DNA of 54,933 bases from Ilumatobacteraceae bacterium (GCA_021298435.1 JAJTFJ010000009.1:1-54933), one strand, 5' to 3'. Shown: positions 43,477 through 52,167, counted from the stretch's first letter. Notes: a model not told the origin generated them from the sequence alone. Numbers and translations: made by a program.

Positions 43477-44909
43477 AGTTCGCTTCCCTTCTTATGTGAC
43501 AGCGCCGACTTCGCAACGTCGACATCATTAAACGGATAGTGGACGCCAGCGACCTCTTGGGTCGCCTCGTGTCCCTTTCCAGCAATCACCACTATGTCAC
43601 CACGCCCAGCCATTGAAATGGCGGATGCAATGGCCTGAGCACGATCAGCCTCGACGTAAACCTCACACGATTCGCGAGAAATACCACGAACAATCTGTTC
43701 CATGATTAATGCAGGATCTTCACTTCTCGGATTATCTGATGTGACAATCACAGCGTCAGCTTCCTGGGCAGCGGCACCCATTAACGGACGCTTCCCTGCA
43801 TCTCTGTCACCACCACAACCGAATACAACAATGAGTTTGTGTGAACACACTGCTCGCGCCGAAGCAATTACTTGTTGTAATCCATCCGGGGTATGTGCGT
43901 AGTCCACCACAACAGAGAATCCCAGTTCATTCGGAACAGATTGGAAACGCCCAGGAATCTGGCCCAATGAAGCGCAGCCATCAATCATTGCGTCGACGGG
44001 GACTCCTAACTGATCACAGGCTGTGACTGCTGCAAGAGCATTCATCAAAGTGAATCCTCCACCCATTGGCAATGCGATGAGATAGTTCTTCCACCGAAAG
44101 GAAACACTGTCAACACGAATGGTCGCGTCAGAAACATCCGACTGTGCATACGGCACCATCGGTATCGCTGCAACGTCGAGAAGCAATTGTCCACGCGGGT
44201 CATCGCTGTTCATGACACCAAGCACAGCTTGTTGTGGAGTGAAGAGTTTTGCCTTTGCGGCAAAATAGGCCTCATCTGTCTTGTGATAGTCAAGGTGATC
44301 GCGCGAAAGGTTTGTGAAGACAGCGACATCAAACATCACTCCTGCGACACGATGCTGGTCTAGTGCATGTGATGACACTTCCATCACAACATGCGTGACA
44401 CCGTTTTCGACACATTCATGCAAAAAAGCCTGGAGATCAATCGCCTCGGGAGTTGTCCGCACATTGGTGAGGGTTCCCATCACTTCTACGGATTTCCCGT
44501 CAGCGCGCAAAATGGAAGCAATAATCGATGCCGTCGAAGTTTTTCCGTTAGTACCCGTGATTCCGACCGTGGTGAGGCCACGAGCCGGAAATGAGAAAGC
44601 TGCAGCTGCAAACAGTCCCAACACTTCACGCACATTCGGCACCGTCATCACCGCAACGGTCTCGGGAACTCCCTCTACTGGCGAATCAACAAGTAATGCA
44701 CACGCACCGCGAGAGATTGCCTCTAGTGCAAAACGATGACCATCAAAAGATTCACCGCGCACACAACAGAACACATCACCAGCCGAGACAGATCGTGAAT
44801 CTTGAGTGATACCGGTGATTGTCGTATCAGTGCCCGATAGGACGACCGAGCTAGCAGTGGCTGTGCTTAAAGCACTTGCACTAATTGGGGAAATTGAGTA
44901 CCGCGACAT
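43473..44909 (-). CDS. murE: UDP-MurNAc-tripeptide synthetase (MurE)
   Basis: A 478-residue Mur ligase. N-terminal domain with ITQDSRSVSAGDVFCCVRG, P-loop GITGTNGKTSTASIIASIL, VMEVSSHALDQHRV and TNLSRDHLDYH in the core, and a C-terminal domain with VDYAHTPDGLQ and SDNPRSEDP. The DNPR form of the last motif is that of enzymes using meso-diaminopimelate rather than lysine, so the peptidoglycan is probably of the DAP type. No MurF domain is fused: the protein is of normal length. Starts 15 bases after ftsI. Confidence 0.95.
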   Translation of the reverse strand: MSRYSISPISASALSTATASSVVLSGTDTTITGITQDSRSVSAGDVFCCVRGESFDGHRFALEAISRGACALLVDSPVEGVPETVAVMTVPNVREVLGLFAAAAFSFPARGLTTVGITGTNGKTSTASIIASILRADGKSVEVMGTLTNVRTTPEAIDLQAFLHECVENGVTHVVMEVSSHALDQHRVAGVMFDVAVFTNLSRDHLDYHKTDEAYFAAKAKLFTPQQAVLGVMNSDDPRGQLLLDVAAIPMVPYAQSDVSDATIRVDSVSFRWKNYLIALPMGGGFTLMNALAAVTACDQLGVPVDAMIDGCASLGQIPGRFQSVPNELGFSVVVDYAHTPDGLQQVIASARAVCSHKLIVVFGCGGDRDAGKRPLMGAAAQEADAVIVTSDNPRSEDPALIMEQIVRGISRESCEVYVEADRAQAIASAISMAGRGDIVVIAGKGHEATQEVAGVHYPFNDVDVAKSALSHKKGSEL

Positions 44910-44924
44910 GTCTGCACAACACCT

Positions 44925-47030
44925 TTAGTGTCCAGCAGACTTCACACCAGGTGTGCACCCAGTGCCTGTACCTGTCGCCTGAATGCCAAGTTCATGCATC
45001 ACTGTGGGAACAAGTCGAGCAAACACTGGCGCAGCCGCCGTGCTACCGAAGCGGTCACGTGATGAAGCATCGGGTTCGTCGATACTGACCAGCATCGTCA
45101 CTCGAGGATTTGCTGCAGGAAAGAAACCGGCAAATGAGGCAAAGTAGCGACGGCCACCACCATCTGTGGTGTACGTACCGTTGCCCTGCACTTTGTATCC
45201 GGTTCCGGTTTTGCCAGCGACTTGCATGCCCTTGACCTTCGCGTTCGTTCCCGTGCCATGACAGACAACGTCACTCATCATGCTGATCATTGTGTCCGCT
45301 GTAGCGGGTGTGAGAACAGGACGAGTTGTTGATGCGTCCACTGGTCGACGCTTACCCGTCTTATCAATCGTCGCCGAGACAAGTCGTGGCGCTACATATG
45401 TTCCCTTGTTAGCAACAGTGTTTACTCCCGCAATGAGCTGAAGAGGCGTCGCTGCAAGTCCGTAGCCGTACGAAACAGTGAACTTCTCAGTGCCTCGCCA
45501 CTTACTTGCATCAGCCAAGATGCCGCGGCTTTCTCCTGGGTATCCCAAACCTGTCTTTGCGCCAAAACCAAAGGCTGCAAGATAGTCATGAAGTCTCTGT
45601 GGCGGAATCTTCTCTGCAGCCATGATCGTGCCGATGTTCGAGCTTTGAACAAGAATGCTGCGAACATTCATGTCAATCACACCATGTGGCCACGCATCAC
45701 GAATCAAGAATCCGTCGACTGTTCTTGATCCTGGAACCTGAAACGCTGTCTCTGCTGTCACTGCGCCTTCATTGAGTGCTGCACCAATGCTGAACACTTT
45801 CGCAACTGAACCAGGCTCATACGCTTCGACCGCAGCAAAGTTGCCCGTTGCCAACATCGCGGTACCAGCATCATTACGACGAACATTCGACATGGCGTAA
45901 ATCTCGCCAGTTACTGTGTCCATCACAATTGCGGTTCCGCCCTTTGCGCCCAAATTATTCACGCGTGCAAGAAGTTCAGCATCTGTATGAAACTGAATGT
46001 TCTTATCGATCGTGAGTACTAAGTCATCACCAGGGACAGGAGACGAAGTTGTGCTGTTCACGCCGGCGATAGAGCGACCACGTTCGTCAACTTCACGAAC
46101 AGTGCGACCATCTTTGCCTGACAAAATTTTGTTGAACTGCAACTCAAGACCAGAAGTTCCAAGTCCATCAGGGTCGGTTTTGCCGATGAGTGCTTGCGCA
46201 ACGCCACCTTCAATTTGTCGCGAGGGTTCTGTATATGAATAGATGCCAGGCAACCCGAGACCTGTCAGAACAGCAGCCTCTTCCTTCGACATTTCGCGAG
46301 AGATGTAATGAAACTTCGAACCTGGCTTAGCAAAACTTGAAGCCATGGCAGCTTCTTTTTCCGGAGTCAATTGCAGGAAAGGAGCCAATGCCCTAGCTGT
46401 GGCAACCGGGTCAACAATCTCGCGCGGGTCTGCATACACAGTCACGCTGGGAACAGACAATGCGATCTCGTTGCCCTTGCGGTCAAAGATGACACCGCGA
46501 GAGGCACGAATGATGTTCACCCTCGTGCGCTGATCAACGCTGGCTTCGTAGTAGCCAGCACGATTAAACGTCTGCAGGGATACCACACGTGCAGAAATCA
46601 TGATGAGCAGAATGGAAAGAAGTGCGAGAGAGAACTTCAGACGCTTCTTGATACGACGATGAGCATCTTTTGATGTGATCTTGTTGGTGCGAAATTCATT
46701 CGGAACTTCACCAGAGAACGCCATTTTTGTATTCCGCCAAATGTCGGAAGCCAATTGCGACACTGCGGTTTCAAAGACACTGCTCTGTGGCGCTGCTTCA
46801 CGTGACTGCGAACGGGTGCGCGATGATCCTTCACGTGGTGCAGTTGAGCGTGAAGAAGCCGGACGCGAGGAAGACCCGCGAGCGCTGGAGCGTGAAGAGC
46901 TGGAGCGTGAAGAACTGGAACGTGAAGAACTAGACCGAGCCGATCCGGACGAAGAGGCTCGCGGCGTGGCCGAACGGTTAGTTGTCGAGTGCGAACGAGT
47001 GCCGCGACGCGTTGGCTCGCTTGAACTCAC
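44925..47030 (-). CDS. ftsI: FtsI/PBP3 septal transpeptidase with Ser/Arg-rich cytoplasmic tail
   Basis: A 701-residue class B penicillin-binding protein. Residues 1-80 are mostly Ser and Arg with RSSSS repeats; a linker leads to one membrane helix (about 132-151), the pedestal domain starting RASRGVIFDRKGNEIALS, and the transpeptidase domain with S408-V-A-K (EPGSVAKV), S463-S-N and K607-T-G. It cross-links septal peptidoglycan together with FtsW. Start is GTG with a four-base GTGA overlap on ftsL. The low-complexity tail is unusual for PBP3 and may interact with nucleic acid, membrane or partners, or be phosphorylated. Confidence 0.95.
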   Translation of the reverse strand: MSSSEPTRRGTRSHSTTNRSATPRASSSGSARSSSSRSSSSRSSSSRSSARGSSSRPASSRSTAPREGSSRTRSQSREAAPQSSVFETAVSQLASDIWRNTKMAFSGEVPNEFRTNKITSKDAHRRIKKRLKFSLALLSILLIMISARVVSLQTFNRAGYYEASVDQRTRVNIIRASRGVIFDRKGNEIALSVPSVTVYADPREIVDPVATARALAPFLQLTPEKEAAMASSFAKPGSKFHYISREMSKEEAAVLTGLGLPGIYSYTEPSRQIEGGVAQALIGKTDPDGLGTSGLELQFNKILSGKDGRTVREVDERGRSIAGVNSTTSSPVPGDDLVLTIDKNIQFHTDAELLARVNNLGAKGGTAIVMDTVTGEIYAMSNVRRNDAGTAMLATGNFAAVEAYEPGSVAKVFSIGAALNEGAVTAETAFQVPGSRTVDGFLIRDAWPHGVIDMNVRSILVQSSNIGTIMAAEKIPPQRLHDYLAAFGFGAKTGLGYPGESRGILADASKWRGTEKFTVSYGYGLAATPLQLIAGVNTVANKGTYVAPRLVSATIDKTGKRRPVDASTTRPVLTPATADTMISMMSDVVCHGTGTNAKVKGMQVAGKTGTGYKVQGNGTYTTDGGGRRYFASFAGFFPAANPRVTMLVSIDEPDASSRDRFGSTAAAPVFARLVPTVMHELGIQATGTGTGCTPGVKSAGH

Positions 47031-47491
47031 GGTGCGCCCACCACTGTCTTCTTCAATCGACCAAATTCATCCAGTGGGGATTCATTTGCCGCTACAACAT
47101 CTGCATCAACTTTGCCCACGGTGGCTGCAACCTCTGCTGCAATGCCAGCAGGAATATTCACGATTGTGACGCCCTGGCTAGGGACCATGCCCATTGCGCG
47201 AGCTTGTTCTGTCAGGACTTCTGGAGACTGCAAGCTTGCACGTTCTGCACGAAGTGTGTCGAAATGCTCACGGGCACGGGAGATGTCGTAGTTCAACTTG
47301 TCAATCTTCATTTGTTGCTGGGCCATATGAGCACGTACCGCAACGACCAATCCCATCGCAAGCAACACAGATGCTGCACCGACAGCAAAGACCACATAAC
47401 GACGATCTTCTTTCGGAACAACTGTGAGCCGTGGACGTGAGTCGTCGTGACGCGGTGCAAGCACTGAAGAGAAACGAAATGCAACAGCCAT
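47027..47491 (-). CDS. ftsL: FtsL-like septum protein
   Basis: A 154-residue bitopic protein: basic cytoplasmic N-terminus, one membrane segment (YVVFAVGAASVLLAMGLVVAV, about 32-52), then a heptad-like coiled coil (MKIDKLNYDISRAREHFDTLRAERASL) and ARAMGMVPSQGVTIVNIP, the usual end of the FtsL-type fold. It links FtsQ/FtsB to FtsW/FtsI. Identification rests on topology and position between rsmH and ftsI, because sequence similarity in this family is low. Confidence 0.88.
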   Translation of the reverse strand: MAVAFRFSSVLAPRHDDSRPRLTVVPKEDRRYVVFAVGAASVLLAMGLVVAVRAHMAQQQMKIDKLNYDISRAREHFDTLRAERASLQSPEVLTEQARAMGMVPSQGVTIVNIPAGIAAEVAATVGKVDADVVAANESPLDEFGRLKKTVVGAP

Positions 47492-47492
47492 G

Positions 47493-48443
47493 TCAGTTCA
47501 TCTCTTCTTGCGAGAGTTTTTCGACGACACGCAACCGGGCAGATGTAGAACGGGGATTTGTGAGTTGCTCTGACTTAGACGCTTCACGAGATACGCGAAC
47601 ACGCTTCACCGTGCGAACAGCAGAGCAACCGCAAGGAAGATTCGGAGGACATGTGCAGTCCCCTGTCTCGGCCGTGCGCATCACTGACTTCACGATGCGA
47701 TCTTCGCCAGAGTGATACGACAGAACTGCAAGACGAGCACCAGGCGCCAATGCTGCGATTGCATCACGCAAAGCAATTGGCAAGATGCTCAGTTCCGAGT
47801 TCACTTCAATACGCACCGCTTGGAATGTGCGCTTTGCAGGATGACCGCCGCGACGCCGTGCAGGCGCAGGAATGGCACTACTCACCACGTCAGACAGATG
47901 TGATGTTGAACGAATAGGTCGTGACGCCACAATCGCTTTAGCAATACGGTCCGCGAAGCGCTCATCGGCGTTGAGGCGCAACATTCGTGCAAGCGCATCG
48001 GCGTCATAGCCATTGACCACGTCGTCAGCACTGAAACTTTGTGAGCGATCCATTCGCATGTCCAACGGAGCATCAAAACGATAAGAGAATCCGCGTTCGG
48101 CAACATCGAACTGGGGCGATGACACGCCGAGGTCGAAAAGGGCACCGGCCAACGAACCAATGCCTTCTTCGGCCACGACGGTGGCAAGCGAATCAAAGCG
48201 GGCACGCCGGAGGGTTGCGCGTCCGCCACAATCAGCTTGAGAAAGAACCGCTGCTGCAGCGGCGAGAGCGACATCATCTTGGTCAATGCCAAGCAAACGA
48301 AGCGCAGAGTGCGCACGAAGAAGTGCGACAGAGTGTCCGGCACCACCCAAAGTGGCATCTAAGAACACACCGTTGTTCATCTCTGCAAAAACATCGACAA
48401 TCTCAGCGAGCATCACCGACTCATGAACGAATGCAGCGTTCAT
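47493..48443 (-). CDS. rsmH: 16S rRNA m4C1402 methyltransferase (RsmH/MraW)
   Basis: A 316-residue SAM-dependent methyltransferase opening MNAAFVHESVMLAEIVDVF, with the SAM loop FLDATLGGAGHSVALL, GIDQDDVALAAA and LFDLGVSSPQFDVAERGFSYRFDAPLDMRMD, then RRRGGHPAKRTFQAVRIEVNSEL. A conserved Cys cluster (CTCPPNLPCGCS) lies near the end. ATG 48443 has AGGTG five bases upstream. The frame stays open to a GTG at 48641 that overlaps the mraZ stop; that 66-codon extension coincides with the structured RNA and does not fit the family start. Confidence 0.95.
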   Translation of the reverse strand: MNAAFVHESVMLAEIVDVFAEMNNGVFLDATLGGAGHSVALLRAHSALRLLGIDQDDVALAAAAAVLSQADCGGRATLRRARFDSLATVVAEEGIGSLAGALFDLGVSSPQFDVAERGFSYRFDAPLDMRMDRSQSFSADDVVNGYDADALARMLRLNADERFADRIAKAIVASRPIRSTSHLSDVVSSAIPAPARRRGGHPAKRTFQAVRIEVNSELSILPIALRDAIAALAPGARLAVLSYHSGEDRIVKSVMRTAETGDCTCPPNLPCGCSAVRTVKRVRVSREASKSEQLTNPRSTSARLRVVEKLSQEEMN

Positions 48444-48469
48444 GACAACACCTGTGCCATTGCTGTGGC

Positions 48470-48601
48470 GACCTGCGGTCCCCGGCAGCTTTCCGGATAG
48501 CGAGTGCAGCCCAGATTTATCCCTGGGACGTGCGCGATGGCAGCGGGCGGAGTTGATGCAAACCACCGTGCCATCCGGAAAACTGCCCGAGACCGCTGGT
48601 C
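48470..48601 (-). ncRNA. Candidate cis-regulatory structured RNA between mraZ and rsmH
   Basis: On the minus-strand RNA the arm 48601-48573 pairs with 48498-48470 over 29 positions with only two mismatches (A-A and G-G) and two G-U pairs. The 74-base loop can form two hairpins: CCCAG with CUGGG (48527-48510), and GGCA/GGUGG with CCGCC/UGCC in the upstream half. The element lies in the only large gap of the division operon (194 bases) and ends 26 bases before the rsmH start. Position and lineage recall the mraW RNA motif reported upstream of mraW (rsmH) in Actinobacteria; I cannot confirm a match to its consensus. Confidence 0.7.
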
Positions 48602-48637
48602 CAAGGCGTGTTGATAGGTCAGTCGAAGCATCAGCGA

Positions 48638-49075
48638 TCACGCGCCCGCTCCAGCGATCTTCTCGGTGCCGGCACTAATGGTGCGCTCATGGCGCTCCGG
48701 CTCCCAGATTTCCACTCGGTCAAAGGAACCGGCGACAACGACTTTGGCGCCCAGGGAGATTCCCGCGTAAGCACGCAACTTTTCGTCAATGTTCACTCGA
48801 CCCTGAGCGTCAATGGTGACTTCCACAGTGTTCGCAGCCAAGGCACGTCGCTGTTCTTGGCTCATCTCGCCAGAACGAACTTTTTCCAACACCTGAGCAA
48901 CATCGCTCTCGAAGGCCTCAGCGGTCATGACGTCAATGCACTTATCGCGTCCAAAAGAGAGGTAACAGCGGGGCTCTAACCGAGGACGGAATGCAGCAGG
49001 CAACGCAAGACGACCCTTGGGGTCTACGACGAGATCTGCTCGCGAATATCTGTCGCAGTCAACGAAGACACCCAT
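48638..49075 (-). CDS. mraZ: MraZ, transcriptional regulator of the dcw cluster
   Basis: A 145-residue protein with two AbrB-like MraZ repeats: DPKGRLALPAAFRP in the first and TIDAQGRVNIDEKLRAYAG in the second (DxxGR motifs). MraZ forms rings that bind direct repeats in its own promoter. The N-terminus MGVFVDCDRYSRADLVV differs from the usual MFxGxYxxxLD. The only in-frame start before the domain is ATG 49075, which lies 52 bases inside the lipoate-ligase-like gene. The usual triple TGGGN boxes were not found upstream; one copy at most. Confidence 0.88.
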   Translation of the reverse strand: MGVFVDCDRYSRADLVVDPKGRLALPAAFRPRLEPRCYLSFGRDKCIDVMTAEAFESDVAQVLEKVRSGEMSQEQRRALAANTVEVTIDAQGRVNIDEKLRAYAGISLGAKVVVAGSFDRVEIWEPERHERTISAGTEKIAGAGA

Positions 49076-49611
49076 GCCTCTGGACTCCACGAGCGATACA
49101 ACACGCATTGCAAACGTGCACCGTCTCGCCCGCGTCGTTGGCTAATGCCCACCAACTTGTGATTACCAACGAAAACTTCGCCGGGAGAAGTACTGGCAAA
49201 ACACACACTGCGGCCATACGTGCCAGCTGTGAATTCACCACGATATGTCTCTGCCTGCGCCCATGGTGACAACGCTTCGCAGAACACATCACCGAGCCAC
49301 AACATCGACGCACTCACATCGTCGACGAATAAAGAATCGTCCCGCGGAATTGTGATGTCAATCCACACCGACTCTGTGGGGTGCACAAAAACCGCTCCAC
49401 CGCCACTGCGTCGACGAACAACCTCGAGACCAAGATCTGCCGCAGCTGCAGCATCAACATCGCCTGTTTGCTGAGTAGAACCCAGGATGATCGCTGGTGC
49501 TTGCACCGTGCACCACCACAATGCGCGCGTCGGCGCCGGATTCATGGCATGAAAATCAAAAGCAGACCCCTGCCAATCGTGGCGTACCCACGGAGATTGG
49601 CGGTCGGTCAT
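49024..49611 (-). CDS. Lipoate/biotin ligase-family (BPL_LplA) protein
   Basis: A 195-residue protein with the cofactor transferase core: VVRRRSGGGAVFVHPTESVWIDI corresponds to the RRxSGGGAVxH motif and VGNHKLVGISQRRGRDGARLQ holds the catalytic Lys. It is shorter than LplA (no C-terminal accessory domain), so it may be an octanoyl/lipoyl transferase or a divergent ligase; substrate uncertain. It lies 18 bases downstream of the HNH gene and overlaps the start of mraZ on the same strand. Confidence 0.82.
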   Translation of the reverse strand: MTDRQSPWVRHDWQGSAFDFHAMNPAPTRALWWCTVQAPAIILGSTQQTGDVDAAAAADLGLEVVRRRSGGGAVFVHPTESVWIDITIPRDDSLFVDDVSASMLWLGDVFCEALSPWAQAETYRGEFTAGTYGRSVCFASTSPGEVFVGNHKLVGISQRRGRDGARLQCVLYRSWSPEAWVSSLTATDIREQISS

Positions 49612-49629
49612 GGCTCCACTCTTGCCGTT

Positions 49630-50127
49630 TTAACTGGCACGAGCCAAGTACGGCTTCCACTCCTCGGGAATACGAGGAACGGAATACATAATCCAGGACA
49701 GTTCCCGAGGGGCTTGTGGCGGATGCGCCAGCTTCATCCCGGCTTCTTCTGGAGTGCGGTCACGCTTACGAAGATTGCATCCACGACATGCGGCAATGAC
49801 GTTGTCCCATTCATTTTTTCCACCGCGCGAACGAGGCATCACATGATCGATGCTGTCGGCTGCTCCACCGCAGTATCCGCAGATGTGATTATCGCGAGCA
49901 AATACGGCTCGTCGAGACATCGTGGTGCTGCGCTGATACGGAACTTTCACCATGTATCGCAAACGAATGACAACTGGTGACTGAACAGAGAAACGCTCCG
50001 AATGAACTCGGGTGCCGTCATCAGCCACGATCTCTGCTTTATCGAGCAAGACAAGACAAATGGCTCGACGCGCGGAGACGACACTGAGCGGTTCGTACGT
50101 TGCATTGAGTACGAGCGCGCTCCTCAT
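49630..50127 (-). CDS. HNH endonuclease-fold protein
   Basis: A 165-residue protein common in Actinobacteria. The N-terminal half (MRSALVLNATYEPLSVVSARRAICLVLLDKAEIV) is the conserved domain seen in these proteins and the C-terminal half is an HNH domain with a zinc knuckle: CGYCGG, DHVMPRSRGGKNEWDNVIAACRGCN. A nuclease role is possible but no biological function is established. Start ATG 50127 is the conserved one. A single chromosomal copy in an operon with lplA-like and mraZ does not suggest a mobile element. Confidence 0.88.
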   Translation of the reverse strand: MRSALVLNATYEPLSVVSARRAICLVLLDKAEIVADDGTRVHSERFSVQSPVVIRLRYMVKVPYQRSTTMSRRAVFARDNHICGYCGGAADSIDHVMPRSRGGKNEWDNVIAACRGCNLRKRDRTPEEAGMKLAHPPQAPRELSWIMYSVPRIPEEWKPYLARAS

Positions 50128-50179
50128 CACTATCTCGCCCGCAACCGAGAGAAAGAAGAAGACCGTCGTGCGATGAACA

Positions 50180-50446
50180 TCAGCGAGCCTGATTCCATTC
50201 TTTGCACCACGCGAGATAATCGAGCACATCGATGGTGCGAACTTCTACATCCCTCGAACCGTGTTCGCCGCCATATTGGGTGACGAGTCGGAACTCGATG
50301 TAGTCAGCTGGTGGAACTGGCAAAAACGGTGCCCGTCTCCACCAACCATCAGGAGACAGACGAGATAACTGGCGCAATGCAGTGCCCCACAAATGAGGTC
50401 TCACAGCAACGGCGAGAATTGCCGAGGGAGTGACCAGTGACTGCAT
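50180..50446 (-). CDS. Small conserved actinobacterial protein, function unknown
   Basis: An 88-residue protein with a conserved core: DGWWRRAPFLPVPPADYIEFRLVTQYGG and VLDYLAWCKEW. I recognise this pattern from uncharacterised actinobacterial proteins but know no function. ATG 50446 is preferred over TTG 50467 because a TACTGT -10 box (50459-50454) ends 7 bases before it. It precedes the HNH gene by 52 bases. Confidence 0.8.
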   Translation of the reverse strand: MQSLVTPSAILAVAVRPHLWGTALRQLSRLSPDGWWRRAPFLPVPPADYIEFRLVTQYGGEHGSRDVEVRTIDVLDYLAWCKEWNQAR

Positions 50447-50453
50447 ACTGCCC

Positions 50454-50459
50454 ACAGTA
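50454..50459 (-). promoter_or_regulatory. -10 box of leaderless promoter for the 88-residue protein
   Basis: TACTGT on the minus strand ends 7 bases before ATG 50446; no ribosome site is present. The promoter may also drive the HNH, lplA-like and division genes downstream. Confidence 0.45.
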
Positions 50460-50493
50460 CAAGACAATCAGCCGTGCACTCCGAAGAGAAGCA

Positions 50494-50823
50494 CTAGTCC
50501 CGGGGGAAATTAACGCGAGGTCGTGGGATTTTCTGCGCAAGGTCTTGCACACCAGCACGACCGATGAGACGAAGTTGGCGCTCAATCAACATCGCGAAGA
50601 ACAACATGCCGATAAATGCACCGAAAGCCACGAGGTAGTGAATCTGCAACGTGGCAACGATCCCGACGAGACATGCGACCATGCCGAGCAATGACCACCA
50701 GACACGCTTAGCCGAATGGCTGTAGAGACCCTTCGACGACACTGCCGAGGCAAACTTCTCGTCAGCACTCAGTTGATGTTCGATCTCCCGAAGGATTCGT
50801 TGTTCGTCGTCAGACAATGGCAC
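50494..50823 (-). CDS. DUF3040 small membrane protein
   Basis: A 109-residue protein. MPLSDDEQRILREIEHQLSADEKFA is the DUF3040 signature, followed by two membrane segments (SLLGMVACLVGIVATLQI and LVAFGAFIGMLFFAMLI). DUF3040 is nearly confined to Actinobacteria, often near dinB and the dcw cluster; its function is unknown. The start is GTG 50823. The 84 bases to dinB hold no other gene. Confidence 0.9.
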   Translation of the reverse strand: MPLSDDEQRILREIEHQLSADEKFASAVSSKGLYSHSAKRVWWSLLGMVACLVGIVATLQIHYLVAFGAFIGMLFFAMLIERQLRLIGRAGVQDLAQKIPRPRVNFPRD

Positions 50824-50907
50824 GACTTGATTGTCTCACTCTGAGCGCCCAAACACAAAGCAGGAATGAACCAATTTCTTCCCTGTTCCGAGCGACATGT
50901 CACACAG

Positions 50908-52167
50908 TCACTCACCATTGGCTTCTGGCCCAAAGGGATTCTCCCCCGGACGACGGGAATCAAGGGTGCTGGCGGGACCAATGAGACCAGGGCCAAACTT
51001 CTCCGCAATGGAGTCGATCGCCCGACTGGCGGGGACCCATTGTTCCTCGACATCTTCGGGGCTTTCACCCCCATCGTCAAATAACCGTGGCGCAGCTCCC
51101 GCACTCTCACCGAGTTTTTGGGCATGTACCCCAAGGAGACGAACACCCTGCGAGTAATCCAGAGATGCGAGAAGTGGCTCTAATGCAGCGACCATTGATG
51201 GCCCCGTTGTGAGCGGAACAGAGGGAGTTGTCGACCGAGTCACAGATTCAAATGATGAGAACTTCACTTTCAGCATCAATGTTCCTGCCGCAATGCCGGC
51301 TTCACGGGTGCGACGAGCCACGGCATCACACAGACGCACCAAATGATGATGAAGTTCTTCGTGAGTAGTGATGTCACGCGAGAACGTTTCTTCATGCCCA
51401 ATCGACTTCGCCACCCTCTCGGGCTCTACTCGGCGATCATCAATACCATGTGCCAGTGCATAGAGATGACGCCCATGGGAATCACCTACTGCACTCACAA
51501 GAATCGGAAGGTCGATTGCTGCGAGATCGCCAATGGATCGGATGCCCAATGTGTCCAATCGTTTCAAGGTGGCAGGACCAACTCCCCACAAACTTTGCAC
51601 GGGTAATGGATGAAGAAACTGAATCTCATCGCCGGGCAGAACTTCATACACACCAAAACCGGGTTCGATTCCGCTGGGACGAGCTTTGGGTTTTGCAAAC
51701 TCAGAAGCCATCTTTGCGATGAACTTGTTGGGGGCAATGCCCACCGTGCACGGCAGTTGGGTGTGTTCAAAAACGCGTTCACGAAGCAACGCTGCAACTT
51801 GCTGCGCATCCCCCAACAAAGAACGTGCTCCGGTGACATCAAGAAATGCTTCATCAACAGAAATCTGCTCCACCAATGGTGTCACCGTTTCAAAAATGTC
51901 GTGCAGTTGATGACTCACTTCTAAGTAGTGGCTCATGTCGGGCGGCAAAAAGATTGCATCAGGGCACAGTCGACGAGCAACGGCCGACGACAGAGCCGAA
52001 TACACACCAAACTGGCGAGCTTCATACGACGCCGCCGACACGACCCCTCGCCCCCCAGTGCCACCTACGACAACAGGCAATCCCCGTAATTCAGGGTGAC
52101 GCAATAGTTCCACCGATACGTAGAACGCGTTCATATCAATATGCAGGATTGAACGATGGTCGGTCAC
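50908..52167 (-). CDS. dinB: DNA polymerase IV (Y family)
   Basis: A 419-residue translesion polymerase. Catalytic acids are in ILHIDMNAFYVSVE and SVDEAFLDVTG; VGIAPNKFIAKMASEFAKP and the helix-hairpin-helix WGVGPATLKRLDTLGIRSIGDL follow, then the little-finger domain. The stretch APRLF near residue 375 resembles a beta-clamp-binding motif. GTG start at 52167 has GGAG very close and a TAGCGT box 8 bases upstream, so leaderless or short-leader translation are both possible. No LexA box was recognised. Confidence 0.95.
   Translation of the reverse strand: MTDHRSILHIDMNAFYVSVELLRHPELRGLPVVVGGTGGRGVVSAASYEARQFGVYSALSSAVARRLCPDAIFLPPDMSHYLEVSHQLHDIFETVTPLVEQISVDEAFLDVTGARSLLGDAQQVAALLRERVFEHTQLPCTVGIAPNKFIAKMASEFAKPKARPSGIEPGFGVYEVLPGDEIQFLHPLPVQSLWGVGPATLKRLDTLGIRSIGDLAAIDLPILVSAVGDSHGRHLYALAHGIDDRRVEPERVAKSIGHEETFSRDITTHEELHHHLVRLCDAVARRTREAGIAAGTLMLKVKFSSFESVTRSTTPSVPLTTGPSMVAALEPLLASLDYSQGVRLLGVHAQKLGESAGAAPRLFDDGGESPEDVEEQWVPASRAIDSIAEKFGPGLIGPASTLDSRRPGENPFGPEANGE

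Noticed and set aside
48444-48641. A 66-codon N-terminal extension of RsmH from GTG 48641 with a GTGA overlap on mraZ
   Set aside because: Family members start at MxxxFVHESVM, a good ribosome site precedes ATG 48443, and the region forms a long inverted repeat. Kept as the main rival to the RNA explanation.
49630-50127. HNH gene as homing endonuclease or mobile element
   Set aside because: It is a widely conserved stand-alone actinobacterial gene in an operon with no repeats or intron/intein signs around it.
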